Made by a program: the position numbers and the translations under genes. Under the pieces are notes generated by a model, which was not told the DNA's origin, did no database searches, and was given only the letters and a program-made list of their open reading frames with translations. Below are positions 1 to 9,004 of a stretch of DNA of 64,000 nucleotides, piece after piece; the stretch's first letter is position 1; every line of letters begins with the position of its first letter. The stretch is from CAWGJF01 sp963715745 (GTDB lineage: Bacteria > Bacteroidota > Ignavibacteria > Ignavibacteriales > Ignavibacteriaceae), in assembly GCA_963715745.1 (NCBI GenBank), contig OY970271.1:124001-188000 (forward strand). Direction: 5' to 3'.

Positions 1-238
1 TTCCCTTTGGAAACACGAGCCCAGAATTTTGTTGATTTACATCAATATCCGAAATACCATTGTTCCTCATCGGAACAAAAATATTATTTATATCCAGATA
101 AGTTACCGGGATCTGGGTTAGTATTTTTTGCAGTTTTTTGTTTCCCTTTTCATTTCCTTCGGCATTAATTACAACCTGGGCAATGAAGAGTAAACTGACT
201 GCAAAAACAATAAAATAATTTATTCTTTTTAATCTCAT
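1..238 (-). CDS. Exported protein, N-terminal part only (runs off the window)
   Basis: An open frame starts at the ATG complementary to 236-238 and stays open to the window edge, giving about 79 residues. The first residues (MRLKRINYFIVFAVSLLF) form a positively charged start and hydrophobic core typical of a signal peptide. The mature part contains a stretch like NNGISDIDVNQQNSGLVFPKG. From memory, this resembles the start of large exported proteins often encoded just after TonB-dependent receptors in Ignavibacteria; that resemblance is not tested. The gene begins 47 bases after the stop of the TonB receptor on the same strand, so the two are probably co-transcribed. The function is unknown because most of the gene lies outside the window. 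Confidence 0.7.
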   Translation of the reverse strand, partial: MRLKRINYFIVFAVSLLFIAQVVINAEGNEKGNKKLQKILTQIPVTYLDINNIFVPMRNNGISDIDVNQQNSGLVFPKG

Positions 239-285
239 AGGTTTTTAAACTCCTTATAATTTTAATAGAGCTGTTCGAGTCATAA

Positions 286-3200
286 TTAATACTCTAATTT
301 AATTCCAAGTCTGATTTGACGAGGTGGTCCAAATAAGAAAGACGAACCAGCTCCTTGGTTTTGTCCACCTGCTCTTTGATATGCCTGATAATAATCTATA
401 TTAATCGCATTATATAATGCAACAAAATCAGGTCCATATTGTTGTGCTAATTGTCCACCAAGATCATATTCACTCAAATAACCATCATCTGTCGCAGAAC
501 CAGTTCTGAGAAATACATTTTGAATATTTCTCGTATCGAACAGGTTGATAACATACACATATATGTTCATATCGATGAGATCGAATAAATTGACTGTTTT
601 ATCCACTCTTAAATCAACCTGAAAAGTAGAAGGAGTTAAAGAAGCATTTAAGGGTTCAGTAGGAGATCTGAAACGCGAATCTCCTTCAAGGCTTCCTAAA
701 GTATTTCCCTTTCCTTCACCTTGAGTATATGGGTGACCACTTCCAAAAAGTATCAATACTGATGCACCCAAATCCTGAAATATCGGTCCGCCATCATTCT
801 GGCCGAAGCGATAGTCTATGTTTATATTTCCACTAAGTGGTTTATTATAATCAAGAGGAGTAACATACTGGGGATTAAAAACCGTAACTCCATCTAGTGG
901 TGCACCTACAATACCCGCCTGTCCATTTGGATATGATCCTGTTCCACGAGCATCCTGGAATGAAATTGAACCATTAACTCGAAATCTTTCCACGCGACGC
1001 ATATTAAAAGAAATTTCAACTCCTTTTGTTGTGGCAAAATCACCATTAGTTAATAAAGCATATGCAGGGTAGGGTGATGGATTTCCTTCAGAACCAGTTT
1101 TTTGTTGACGATAAACAACCTGATCCTGAATATCTTTGTAAAATCCTGTTATATCAAAAGATGCAAAATCTCCAATTTGTTGTGTAAATCCAATTTCATA
1201 TTGGGTAGTTCTTGTTGGTCTCACATTATAGCCAACTGGAGTACCGATGAAGAATTTACCTTGCAAATTAAATGAGATTGCATACATGCCTAAATAAATA
1301 TCTCTTAGTCTCGTCTGCTGTACAAATTTGCCATATTGTGCATGGAATACAGTTACATCTGTAACAGGGAAAGAAAAACCTAAACGAGGACTTATTGAAC
1401 TGAAGGATGGTGTTTCAACTAAACCTTCAGGCTTAACTTCTTGAGTATTAAAATCAATGGAATACTCAGGATGTAGCGGGTCTATAAAAGAAAGATTATC
1501 TGTATTTATATAATCATATCTTAAACCAGCATTAATTATAAGATTCTCATATTCCATTTTGTCCTGAACATAAGCACCACCGAACAGAGGTTTTTTAGGT
1601 CCTATTTGTCCAGTATTATAGTTATCCGCTCCATCATAAACATCCCCATTCAAATCATAACCATAATTATTCACACCTAAACTTGTCATAATTTCTCTGT
1701 AGGATTGTGTGGAATTCGGATCATTTAACCTGCCTGCAATTGCGGTTACATTTCTATTTGTTATTCCAAAATTACGAATCGTATAAGTTTGTAATTCGCC
1801 ACCAATTTTAAGAGAGTGATGTTTGCTAAGCTCTGAAGAGAATGCACCATTAAAATTTAAATTTTCACTTTTGCTTTTTAAATATGGTGATATCACATCT
1901 CCCGGGGCGTTAAAACTAAATGTATATATTTGGTAGGGGTTAGGAGTATGGAATCGACCGGTAGTTTCATTTTCCCTCCTCTGCCAAACAACACCAGCTT
2001 GAGCGTTTGCAACACTATCTCCATAACCTATAAAATTATCCTCGAGGTAAGGATCATACCTATGATCAGTATCAAATGCATACCCCGCATTCAATTCATA
2101 ATAAGTTGTCGGGTTTATAAGATGTGTCATTTTAAGGTTAAAGACACCGCTGGTTTGATCAATTTTACCTACTCTATCCAAATCAAGTATTCTTAATATT
2201 TGACCCGAAACTCCAGACTGTCCATTAGCTGCGTCAACATAACCATTACCATCAAAAGTATTTATGCTTGAATATGATCCAACCAATCTGAAAATAAGAG
2301 GATTAAAATCAAGTGTTAATGAACCTGTCCCTGAATAAATTTGAAGAGAATTTCTGTATACTGAACCAGCTGGATATGTGAAATCTATCTCTGTATATGG
2401 TTCTACATTTGGATCAGAAATTACTCCAAGATCAATACCCGGATACGCTTGTGGTCCCTGGTCGTTTTGGAAACTATTTTCAAATAATCCGAATAGTTTT
2501 ACTTTATCAGTGAAAATTGGGCCGCTAAGTGTTGCTATAAAATCCGAATAACCATACCAATATGCACCTAATCTTTTTTTACCATCGAAACGGCTATCCC
2601 TGCCTTTAAACGTTATATTATCCGTAATGTATTCTACACTTGCTTTCCAATTTGCTGTACCGGATTTAATTTGACTACGAATTATACCGGCATTAGCTCC
2701 TCCAAATTCTGCAGTATATCCACCAGCCTGAACTGAAATTTCTTCCAATGCATCCTGTGAAAGATTTAAATTACTTCCACCGAGATAGGGATTTGTAATA
2801 TTTGTTCCCTCCACATAATACTTTACTTCATCCTGACGTCCACCTCTTACATAGATAGTTTTATCCTGGTATACGACACCGGGTGTAAGAGCTAGTATAT
2901 TATCCACTCCTCTGACTGGAAGTGATTCAATATCTTCGCTGGTTGTAATTCGTTGTGCGTTAGTATTACTTTTATTTATAAGGGGTCTCTCTGCAACAAC
3001 CTCAATTTCACCAACCGAAACACCTTCAGCGGCGAGCTTAAAATTTAATTCAGTTGTCAGATCGGCATTGATTCTAACATTTGAAACTGTGGTTGTTTGA
3101 TAGCCAATATAAGAACATCTTACATCATATGTCCCAGCATCTAAATTTGAAATGGAATACTCACCGTTAAGATCGGTAGCAGCACCAAATGAAGTACCAA

Positions 3201-3339
3201 CTATTAATACGTTGGCGCCTACTAGAGCCTCACCCGTTGATTTATCAGTAACCTTGCCCTTAAGTTTTCCGGTGGTTCCTGCAAGAGCAAAAGCCGGAAG
3301 CAAGAGAAGGGTCAAGAGAACAGTAGTTATTCTGTTCAT
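286..3339 (-). CDS. TonB-dependent outer-membrane receptor with N-terminal carboxypeptidase-regulatory-like domain
   Basis: This 1017-residue protein should form a TonB-gated beta-barrel that imports a bound ligand across the outer membrane; the ligand cannot be read from sequence. It has a signal peptide (residues 1-20), then a carboxypeptidase-D regulatory-like beta-sandwich (about 22-100, starting GKLKGKVTDKSTGEALVGAN), common on SusC-like and other Bacteroidota receptors. A plug domain follows (about 125-245, with LPVRGVDNILALTPGV and the YVRGGRQDEV region), then a long barrel ending in the aromatic LGIKLEY. A strong ribosome-binding site (AGGAGAG, complement of 3342-3350) supports the start. 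No SusD partner is visible; the downstream neighbour is the partial exported protein. The upstream region carries a perfect palindrome between direct repeats. Confidence 0.92.
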   Translation of the reverse strand: MNRITTVLLTLLLLPAFALAGTTGKLKGKVTDKSTGEALVGANVLIVGTSFGAATDLNGEYSISNLDAGTYDVRCSYIGYQTTTVSNVRINADLTTELNFKLAAEGVSVGEIEVVAERPLINKSNTNAQRITTSEDIESLPVRGVDNILALTPGVVYQDKTIYVRGGRQDEVKYYVEGTNITNPYLGGSNLNLSQDALEEISVQAGGYTAEFGGANAGIIRSQIKSGTANWKASVEYITDNITFKGRDSRFDGKKRLGAYWYGYSDFIATLSGPIFTDKVKLFGLFENSFQNDQGPQAYPGIDLGVISDPNVEPYTEIDFTYPAGSVYRNSLQIYSGTGSLTLDFNPLIFRLVGSYSSINTFDGNGYVDAANGQSGVSGQILRILDLDRVGKIDQTSGVFNLKMTHLINPTTYYELNAGYAFDTDHRYDPYLEDNFIGYGDSVANAQAGVVWQRRENETTGRFHTPNPYQIYTFSFNAPGDVISPYLKSKSENLNFNGAFSSELSKHHSLKIGGELQTYTIRNFGITNRNVTAIAGRLNDPNSTQSYREIMTSLGVNNYGYDLNGDVYDGADNYNTGQIGPKKPLFGGAYVQDKMEYENLIINAGLRYDYINTDNLSFIDPLHPEYSIDFNTQEVKPEGLVETPSFSSISPRLGFSFPVTDVTVFHAQYGKFVQQTRLRDIYLGMYAISFNLQGKFFIGTPVGYNVRPTRTTQYEIGFTQQIGDFASFDITGFYKDIQDQVVYRQQKTGSEGNPSPYPAYALLTNGDFATTKGVEISFNMRRVERFRVNGSISFQDARGTGSYPNGQAGIVGAPLDGVTVFNPQYVTPLDYNKPLSGNINIDYRFGQNDGGPIFQDLGASVLILFGSGHPYTQGEGKGNTLGSLEGDSRFRSPTEPLNASLTPSTFQVDLRVDKTVNLFDLIDMNIYVYVINLFDTRNIQNVFLRTGSATDDGYLSEYDLGGQLAQQYGPDFVALYNAINIDYYQAYQRAGGQNQGAGSSFLFGPPRQIRLGIKLEY

Positions 3340-3341
3340 AT

Positions 3342-3350
3342 CTCTCTCCT
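3342..3350 (-). promoter_or_regulatory. Ribosome-binding site of the TonB receptor
   Basis: On the minus strand this reads AGGAGAGAG, a few bases before the ATG. It is one of the few strong Shine-Dalgarno sites in the window and fixes the receptor start. Confidence 0.75.
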
Positions 3351-3462
3351 AGATTGTTATTTAATGGTGATTGAATTTATTGTTTTGAATTTTTTAGAAT
3401 CTTGCAAATCGTTTTTAACCAGAACCAGACTAAGAACATACTTAATGGTTAACAGTATGAAC

Positions 3463-3512
3463 TTCACAGATTAACAAATATTTGTTAAACTTTATAAACG
3501 ATTCACAGATTA
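3463..3512. repeat. Palindrome between direct repeats upstream of the TonB receptor (operator candidate)
   Basis: An 18-base perfect palindrome, TTAACAAATATTTGTTAA, lies at 3471-3488. An 11-base direct repeat, TTCACAGATTA, occurs at 3463-3473, overlapping the palindrome's left edge, and again at 3502-3512. The cluster is about 125-175 bases upstream of the TonB receptor start, in a 343-base gap with no gene. The symmetry suggests a dimeric regulator site, but no regulator gene is adjacent. No TAnnTTTG promoter was found in this gap. Confidence 0.5.
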
Positions 3513-3682
3513 GAAAAGAGTATAATTGGTTCATTAACCTCCGTTTTTTTCAAAAATTATTATTCTTCTCTGAAACGTCTTAAAATTAATGCTTAAAGTC
3601 AACTAATTTTTAAAGAATTTAGCAATTTTACACAAACGACAAATTTTTATATTTTCAATAAATTTCAAACAAAATCATCCGG

Positions 3683-5230
3683 TTAAAGCCTGGTTAGTAT
3701 CTTAACTTCAACGCCTTTAAATTCAGGTTCATACCGGCAAACTCCCCCAATACAAATATTCCCCGCCTGTCTGCTTCCAATTAATAGACTAACATCTGAA
3801 TGGTGACTGATCTTATAGCCGAACTGAATAAAACCGTATAATTTTCGGACAGTTCTACCTGCTTCCGGTTCCCTTGTTTCGAGTTCTGAAACTAATGAAA
3901 CATTAAATGAAGGTGATCTTAAATATTCCAGTGAGATTGCATCTGTAAAATATTTCTCTTCAGTGGTTCTGTTTGTTGAATGCTGATGTTCTACAATTAA
4001 CTTTAAAGTATTTACGTCACCAAAGTAAAACCTGTTCTCCAAAATTGGAGTAATGTTTTTAGTATTAGTAGCCAATTCTTCATTGTATGAAATAGCAATT
4101 ATGGAACTCAAATCATCATTCCAATCTCTTTGTCCCTGGAAATAAAATTCTTTTAGCTGTGTTTGTACTTTCAGGTTCAGGTTGTTCTGTTCCTGATAAT
4201 ATGAACTATTGGGAAGTGTTTCTGTTTGCGAATATGCAACGTTTAAATAAGTATAATCATCAACTCCGTATGCGGCAGAAATTTGGAAACCCTGTTCATT
4301 ATCCGGATTAAGGGGTGACGGATGCCTGTTAGGAAGCTGGTAAGTATATTCAATTCTTGTTGATGGCGGAGTATTATATTGAACTGTTCCATCTTCACTA
4401 GTGAAGGAAATATTATCATAATATTTATATTCACCGGAGATTGAAAATGAACCTAAGTAAAAATTTAAGTTACCGTAGAATCCGTCACCGATAAAATCAT
4501 TTTTACTATTAAAGTTTTCTTTATTAATATCTTCATTCTGGAGAAGAGAGTATTCTGCATAAATATCAAAGTTCCAAAACGTTGGTGATAACCTGAAAGC
4601 TAACATATTTGTGTTAGATTTATTTTCAGATTCAGGAATGTTTGCTGCAAAACTTGCGCCCATTTTTAAAAACTTTAATCCCCTGTATTCAAGATCAACA
4701 GCATGTAAAATATCTTTCAATTCATTATTTATGTTAGCCGCCTGTCCGCTTAATCCTGTTAACACAAAATTCGCATATTGCCCGGTTACCTTAACACCGA
4801 AAAGGTTATTGTCTATTCTGATATTTCTATCCTCATAACTTTTAAGAACCATTCCCCTGCCAAACAAAGTATAAAAGTTTCCGGCAGTTATATTAACATT
4901 CTTTCCATATTCACCGATATCAGCGCGGACGTACTTATATGGTATGCCTGTAAAAATATCCTTACCGCGGCTAATAGATGGATCAGGATCATTCGGCTGA
5001 AAGACTTCTAATCTTAATCCTGAAGAAAATATTCCTTTTGAGTAATCCAGATTAAGCCAGTTTTCCAGTATTTCTCGTTTTGTATCAATATTATATGAAT
5101 ACTCCAATTGATTGGAAAAACCTAATCCTTCGGGCCAGGATAACCATCCATCTGATTGACCCAAAGCAGTTTTATTAAATAAAAAAATAGTTAGTACAAA
5201 TATGAATAGAGTGATTGTAGAAATTTTCAT
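3683..5230 (-). CDS. Putative outer-membrane beta-barrel protein, DUF6029-like
   Basis: This 515-residue protein has a signal peptide (1-24, ending in ALGQ) and alternating polar/hydrophobic strands with many aromatic residues to the end, as in outer-membrane barrels. The segment NFYTLFGRGMVLKSYEDRNI is what I recall from the DUF6029 family of uncharacterised Bacteroidota proteins. Its function is unknown. It lies on the same strand as the TlpA thioredoxin and two exported proteins upstream, with a 126-base gap to the thioredoxin gene, so it could be the last gene of that group. The end of the protein contains two cysteines (NICIGGVCRYEP) that could form a disulfide. Confidence 0.7.
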   Translation of the reverse strand: MKISTITLFIFVLTIFLFNKTALGQSDGWLSWPEGLGFSNQLEYSYNIDTKREILENWLNLDYSKGIFSSGLRLEVFQPNDPDPSISRGKDIFTGIPYKYVRADIGEYGKNVNITAGNFYTLFGRGMVLKSYEDRNIRIDNNLFGVKVTGQYANFVLTGLSGQAANINNELKDILHAVDLEYRGLKFLKMGASFAANIPESENKSNTNMLAFRLSPTFWNFDIYAEYSLLQNEDINKENFNSKNDFIGDGFYGNLNFYLGSFSISGEYKYYDNISFTSEDGTVQYNTPPSTRIEYTYQLPNRHPSPLNPDNEQGFQISAAYGVDDYTYLNVAYSQTETLPNSSYYQEQNNLNLKVQTQLKEFYFQGQRDWNDDLSSIIAISYNEELATNTKNITPILENRFYFGDVNTLKLIVEHQHSTNRTTEEKYFTDAISLEYLRSPSFNVSLVSELETREPEAGRTVRKLYGFIQFGYKISHHSDVSLLIGSRQAGNICIGGVCRYEPEFKGVEVKILTRL

Positions 5231-5356
5231 ATAGAATAATTCAATTGGGTAATGGTTGTACTTTTAAAATAATAAGATGTGAAAGCAATGCTGGAACCAG
5301 TATTCATAAGTGAGTCATTAAAAATTCCGACACTTATTGCCGGGACAAAAAAATTT

Positions 5357-5860
5357 TTAATTTTTAAGAAGATTCTCAATTTTGTTTTTAACATTATCTT
5401 CATCCCCCCGCATATAGCCAAGATGTGAATAAACAATGTATCCTTCTTTATTTACAATTACAGTAAATGGAACTGATTGGGCATAAAACAATCGTGCAAC
5501 ATCTGAATTTGTATCAAGCAGAATCGGGAATTCATAATTTTTAGATTTTACAAACGGCTTAACCTTTGCTACTGTTCTTTCATTGTCTGTGGATATAGCA
5601 AACATTTTAAAGCCGGAATCTTTATACTCATTATAAAGTTTTTTGTACTCACTCAATTCCTCAATACAGGGTTTGCACCATGTAGCCCAAAAACTTAATA
5701 AAATTGGACCATCGCCAACTTCTTTATTTAACTCAATTGTTTCGCCTGAAAGATTTTCCAGCTTAAAGTTAGGGGCTTTTCTTATACCTTCAGATTCCGA
5801 TTGAGAAAAACCAATGGATGAAAAGCAAAATACGATTAAAACAAAAATGATTTTTTTCAT
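5357..5860 (-). CDS. TlpA-family periplasmic thiol-disulfide oxidoreductase
   Basis: The protein has 167 residues: a signal peptide (1-19) and a thioredoxin fold (about 28-167). The redox motif WCKPC (Cys62 and Cys65) is preceded by LLSFWAT, and a cis-proline lies at Pro131 (SVPFTVIV). These features define AhpC/TSA-Redoxin proteins of the TlpA/ResA type, which reduce disulfides outside the cytoplasm; the target is not known. The start is 3 bases after the stop of the T9SS-sorted protein upstream, so the two are translated from one message. Two Omp28-like thioredoxin-fold proteins are encoded within 5 kb, a possible periplasmic thiol theme. Confidence 0.9.
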   Translation of the reverse strand: MKKIIFVLIVFCFSSIGFSQSESEGIRKAPNFKLENLSGETIELNKEVGDGPILLSFWATWCKPCIEELSEYKKLYNEYKDSGFKMFAISTDNERTVAKVKPFVKSKNYEFPILLDTNSDVARLFYAQSVPFTVIVNKEGYIVYSHLGYMRGDEDNVKNKIENLLKN

Positions 5861-5863
5861 CAG

Positions 5864-6607
5864 TTATTTCTCCAGTATCATTTTCCTGGTTTGTACAAAG
5901 TTGTTTGTCTTTAGGCTGTATATATAAACTCCACTAGCCAGTTGAGAAGCATCAAAATCAACTTTATAATTTCCGGCAGGTTTATATTCATTTACCAATG
6001 TTGCTACTTCAGTTCCAAGAATATTATAAACTTTTAGTGATACAAATCCGCTTTCCTTTAAACCATAATTAATCTTTGTTGAGGGGTTGAACGGATTTGG
6101 ATAGTTCTGCTCAAGGAAATAACTTGTTGGTGTAAATTCATCTTCTACGCCAACAGCAGGATCAGTTGTAAAATAAAAATCTAGTGTGTCTCGCTGCATA
6201 GGATTATTAAATGTCCCAACTTGTATTTGAACATGAGCAGTACCTAAAGTTAGTTGATCGGTAAATACGTGAACCGAAGTTTCAACAGTATCTTCAGGTT
6301 GTGGAGGGTCAGTAAAAAAATCTGGTGTAGTTGCAACGCTATCATAATTTGGTGCAAAGCAAAGAATACCGAAGCAAAGAGATGAAGACCAGTTTGTAGG
6401 CACATCATTAATTGTTCTTACTTCAAATACAGTTTGCTCCTGAGATGAAATATTGACTACAAAAAAATCAATAACTAACTCAGAAGATCCAACCGGAGCA
6501 TAAATAAAATTTTCGGGTGCAACTACCTGAATATCCTGTGCATTTAAGAATTCAGAACTAATAATCGTTAAAGTAATTAACAAAGCGAGAAATTTTAAGG
6601 TTTTCAT
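5864..6607 (-). CDS. Secreted protein with T9SS type A sorting domain
   Basis: The frame is open to an ATG at 6637, but the ATG at 6605-6607 is preferred because it directly begins a good signal peptide (MKTLKFLALLITLTIISS), giving 247 residues. The middle part is beta-rich, with two cysteines in CFGILCF, and has no recognised catalytic motif. The last about 80 residues are a T9SS type A domain (QNYPNPFNPSTKINYGL, then VYNILGTEVATLVNEYKPAG, ending in FVQTRKMILEK). It is therefore expected to be exported by Sec and then through the T9SS translocon. It overlaps no other gene and leads directly into the TlpA gene, which might act on its disulfide. The function is unknown. Confidence 0.8.
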   Translation of the reverse strand: MKTLKFLALLITLTIISSEFLNAQDIQVVAPENFIYAPVGSSELVIDFFVVNISSQEQTVFEVRTINDVPTNWSSSLCFGILCFAPNYDSVATTPDFFTDPPQPEDTVETSVHVFTDQLTLGTAHVQIQVGTFNNPMQRDTLDFYFTTDPAVGVEDEFTPTSYFLEQNYPNPFNPSTKINYGLKESGFVSLKVYNILGTEVATLVNEYKPAGNYKVDFDASQLASGVYIYSLKTNNFVQTRKMILEK

Positions 6608-6664
6608 TTTAGTAATAATTAAATTAATAATAGTCATTCAAAGATAACGATAATAAATAAAACA

Positions 6665-6689
6665 GGCGCACCTGTAATTAAGATGCGCC
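6665..6689 (-). terminator. Rho-independent-like terminator after the 685-residue Omp28-like gene
   Basis: GGCGCA at 6665-6670 pairs with TGCGCC at 6684-6689. Read on the minus strand, the hairpin is followed by TGTTTTATTTATT. It lies just after the stop of the gene at 6709-8766 and before the next minus-strand gene, so that message probably ends here. Confidence 0.6.
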
Positions 6690-6708
6690 CTACTTAAATT
6701 TATAAATC

Positions 6709-8766
6709 TTACTTGAGTAATGTCATTTTTTTAACTGACACAAAGTCACCAGCAGTCAGCTTATAAAAATACATTCCGGATGCTAAAGCACCGGCATCAA
6801 ATTGAACATTGTGTACACCAGCTGTTTGTTTTTCATTAACAAGCTGTGCAACCTGTTGACCCATTACATCATAGATCTTCAAACTGACGTTAGTATTTTC
6901 AGCGAGCGAATAGCTGATTGTCGTTGATGGGTTAAACGGGTTCGGATAATTCTGATCCAGTTGGAATGTATTTGCTACCGGGAGTTCATCACCTGCACTT
7001 ACAACTACACCTTCCAGCAACCAGTTCATTGCTCTTGATAATAAAGTATCCCTTATTGCCTGGTCAGTTATTTGTTCAATTCCAAATGCAGTATAAACAA
7101 CACGGTAATCAGGAGTTTCGGTTCTTATGCCTGCAATGTTAGGACCATTCAGATATTTAAAACTTGAAGTGGCGTTTGCATCAAGTGGACCAATCCAATC
7201 CGGATTTCTTTCATAAGTATCATTGATAACAAACTGAATTCCATCTCCAATTACATCTCCTGCTATTCCATTAATAAGATAACTGAATCCGTTTGGTCCA
7301 GAATATTCCGCATGGAGATAATTATGGAAAAAGTCTTGTGCAAACTGGCTTTGTCCTGTTGTTTCAAAAATATCTTCACCGAAGTTCTGTCCATTAATGA
7401 ACAATTTTCCACCCTGTTCAAGATAATCCTGAAGTGCTGTCATAGAATTTGGTGTTAAAACAGGAGTGTTAATTCCTGCAGACCAAACTATAGCATAAAA
7501 GTTTGATAAATCAACATTCGGATCTTCAAGAGCAGAATTTGAAACAATAGCGTGGGTTTGAAAATCAAGATTATCCAATGTACTATTTACAACATTGCCA
7601 TATCCGGAACCACTTGCATCAATAACAAGATAATTAACTCCGACTGATGTAACATTTCTTAAGTGAGCAATTACCATAGTACCTGGATCATTTTGTGAAG
7701 CAAATTCTAATTCCGTCTCTCCGGAACCAGTAATTCCATTCGGGTTTATCATAACTGTAACTGAAGTGGAATCACCACTGGCAACAAAAACAGCATCTGT
7801 TTCACCAAAATTAAATGTACCATTTGAAGTTGTGAACTGACCTGTCCATCCCCCCGGACCATTTAATGTTGCAGAGATATCATAGGTATCATCCATTAAA
7901 CCATCATTTCTTAAAGTAACATTAAACTCCGCCGGAGAATTTGTTTCACTTATAATATCGGAACTGGAAGAAGATATCGTTGCAACATAGTCAGGGGAAA
8001 CAAGTGTTACCTGCTCTGCCTGCTGAACGTTTGCAAGATACATTGGTGAGTTTTGTTTATAAACAAAAACTACCAGGTTACATTTGTCAAAATTATAAGT
8101 TAAAGGAACATTATAAGTAACATTTTTTGTAACCATATCACCAGTAGTCCAGGGAGAAGTGGAGTTCAGGCTTTCTCCTGACGCACCATTTATCATAGCA
8201 CGGACAACCCAATCGTGTCGCCAGTTTGTACCGCCGGGGACACATTGCCCATTGTTCACCTGGTTATAAATTAAACTATCTTCAGTAAGAACAATGTTAT
8301 ACATAAATTGTCCTGTTAAATCCACCAAAGGCGTTACATTTACTGTTGCACTAAGTTCACCGGTAATATCATTAAAGGTTCTTTCAATATCTATAGTAAC
8401 AGTTGCCTGTTCATTGATCTGTGCATTAACTTTTGAAGTCCAGGTTGTATAATCACCTAATGCACTTGCCCTGTTTACAGTGGCAGTAGGATAACCTGAA
8501 AAACCCATTAAGCCAATAATATTATTACCGGCAAAATTAGAATATGGATCCTGACCAGCAGGTCCGTGATATGCAAGTGGTATTAGGTTTGGATGTACAT
8601 CAAGTAAATCCTCAATTGTTACGTCACCACAGGGACACCATTGACACCAGGTACCTGTGCAAAATTCTAACAGTGGGTTTTTAAGTTGCTGCGAGTACAA
8701 ATTTGAACTCCCAAAAAACAAGAATATCATCAGAAAGGAAGAAAAGCTTAGTAAGGCTTTTTTCAT
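6709..8766 (-). CDS. Omp28-related secreted protein with thioredoxin-like N-domain and T9SS type A sorting domain
   Basis: This 685-residue protein has a signal peptide (1-25). A thioredoxin-like Omp28-type domain follows, starting with LLEFCTGTWCQWCPCGD (Cys36, Cys41, Cys44, Cys46). In this family the cysteine cluster sits where the redox site of thioredoxins would be. A beta-sandwich region comes next, then an alpha/beta segment (about 380-590, starting YLVIDASGSGYG) that resembles a glutamine-amidotransferase-like flavodoxin fold. The last 80 residues are a T9SS type A domain (NQNYPNPFNPSTTISYSL). The start is preceded by AGAGAGG on the minus strand. The protein is expected outside the cell or on its surface; its substrate is unknown. 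Confidence 0.82.
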   Translation of the reverse strand: MKKALLSFSSFLMIFLFFGSSNLYSQQLKNPLLEFCTGTWCQWCPCGDVTIEDLLDVHPNLIPLAYHGPAGQDPYSNFAGNNIIGLMGFSGYPTATVNRASALGDYTTWTSKVNAQINEQATVTIDIERTFNDITGELSATVNVTPLVDLTGQFMYNIVLTEDSLIYNQVNNGQCVPGGTNWRHDWVVRAMINGASGESLNSTSPWTTGDMVTKNVTYNVPLTYNFDKCNLVVFVYKQNSPMYLANVQQAEQVTLVSPDYVATISSSSSDIISETNSPAEFNVTLRNDGLMDDTYDISATLNGPGGWTGQFTTSNGTFNFGETDAVFVASGDSTSVTVMINPNGITGSGETELEFASQNDPGTMVIAHLRNVTSVGVNYLVIDASGSGYGNVVNSTLDNLDFQTHAIVSNSALEDPNVDLSNFYAIVWSAGINTPVLTPNSMTALQDYLEQGGKLFINGQNFGEDIFETTGQSQFAQDFFHNYLHAEYSGPNGFSYLINGIAGDVIGDGIQFVINDTYERNPDWIGPLDANATSSFKYLNGPNIAGIRTETPDYRVVYTAFGIEQITDQAIRDTLLSRAMNWLLEGVVVSAGDELPVANTFQLDQNYPNPFNPSTTISYSLAENTNVSLKIYDVMGQQVAQLVNEKQTAGVHNVQFDAGALASGMYFYKLTAGDFVSVKKMTLLK

Positions 8767-9004
8767 TTTTTACCTCTCTATTTAATTTTATTAAATAATG
8801 ATTGTTAATTATTATTTATTGTTAAAAAAATAAGCAATTAATTCGGATTGCTCAACTTAAAAATTAACAATATGAAAAATTCAAAGTGCGAATAAGCGTT
8901 GAATTCGTCCTTTAATAGAAAAAAAGTGGATGATTTCTTTTATGTGATTCCCCTTTGTAAATTATAAAATCCGGAAATTTAATTTCCCCGACGAATTAAA
9001 TTTG

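Noticed and set aside
5227..5436. Minus-strand 69-residue frame overlapping the end of the TlpA gene
   Set aside because: It lies partly in another frame inside the clear thioredoxin gene, has no ribosome-binding site and no family features.
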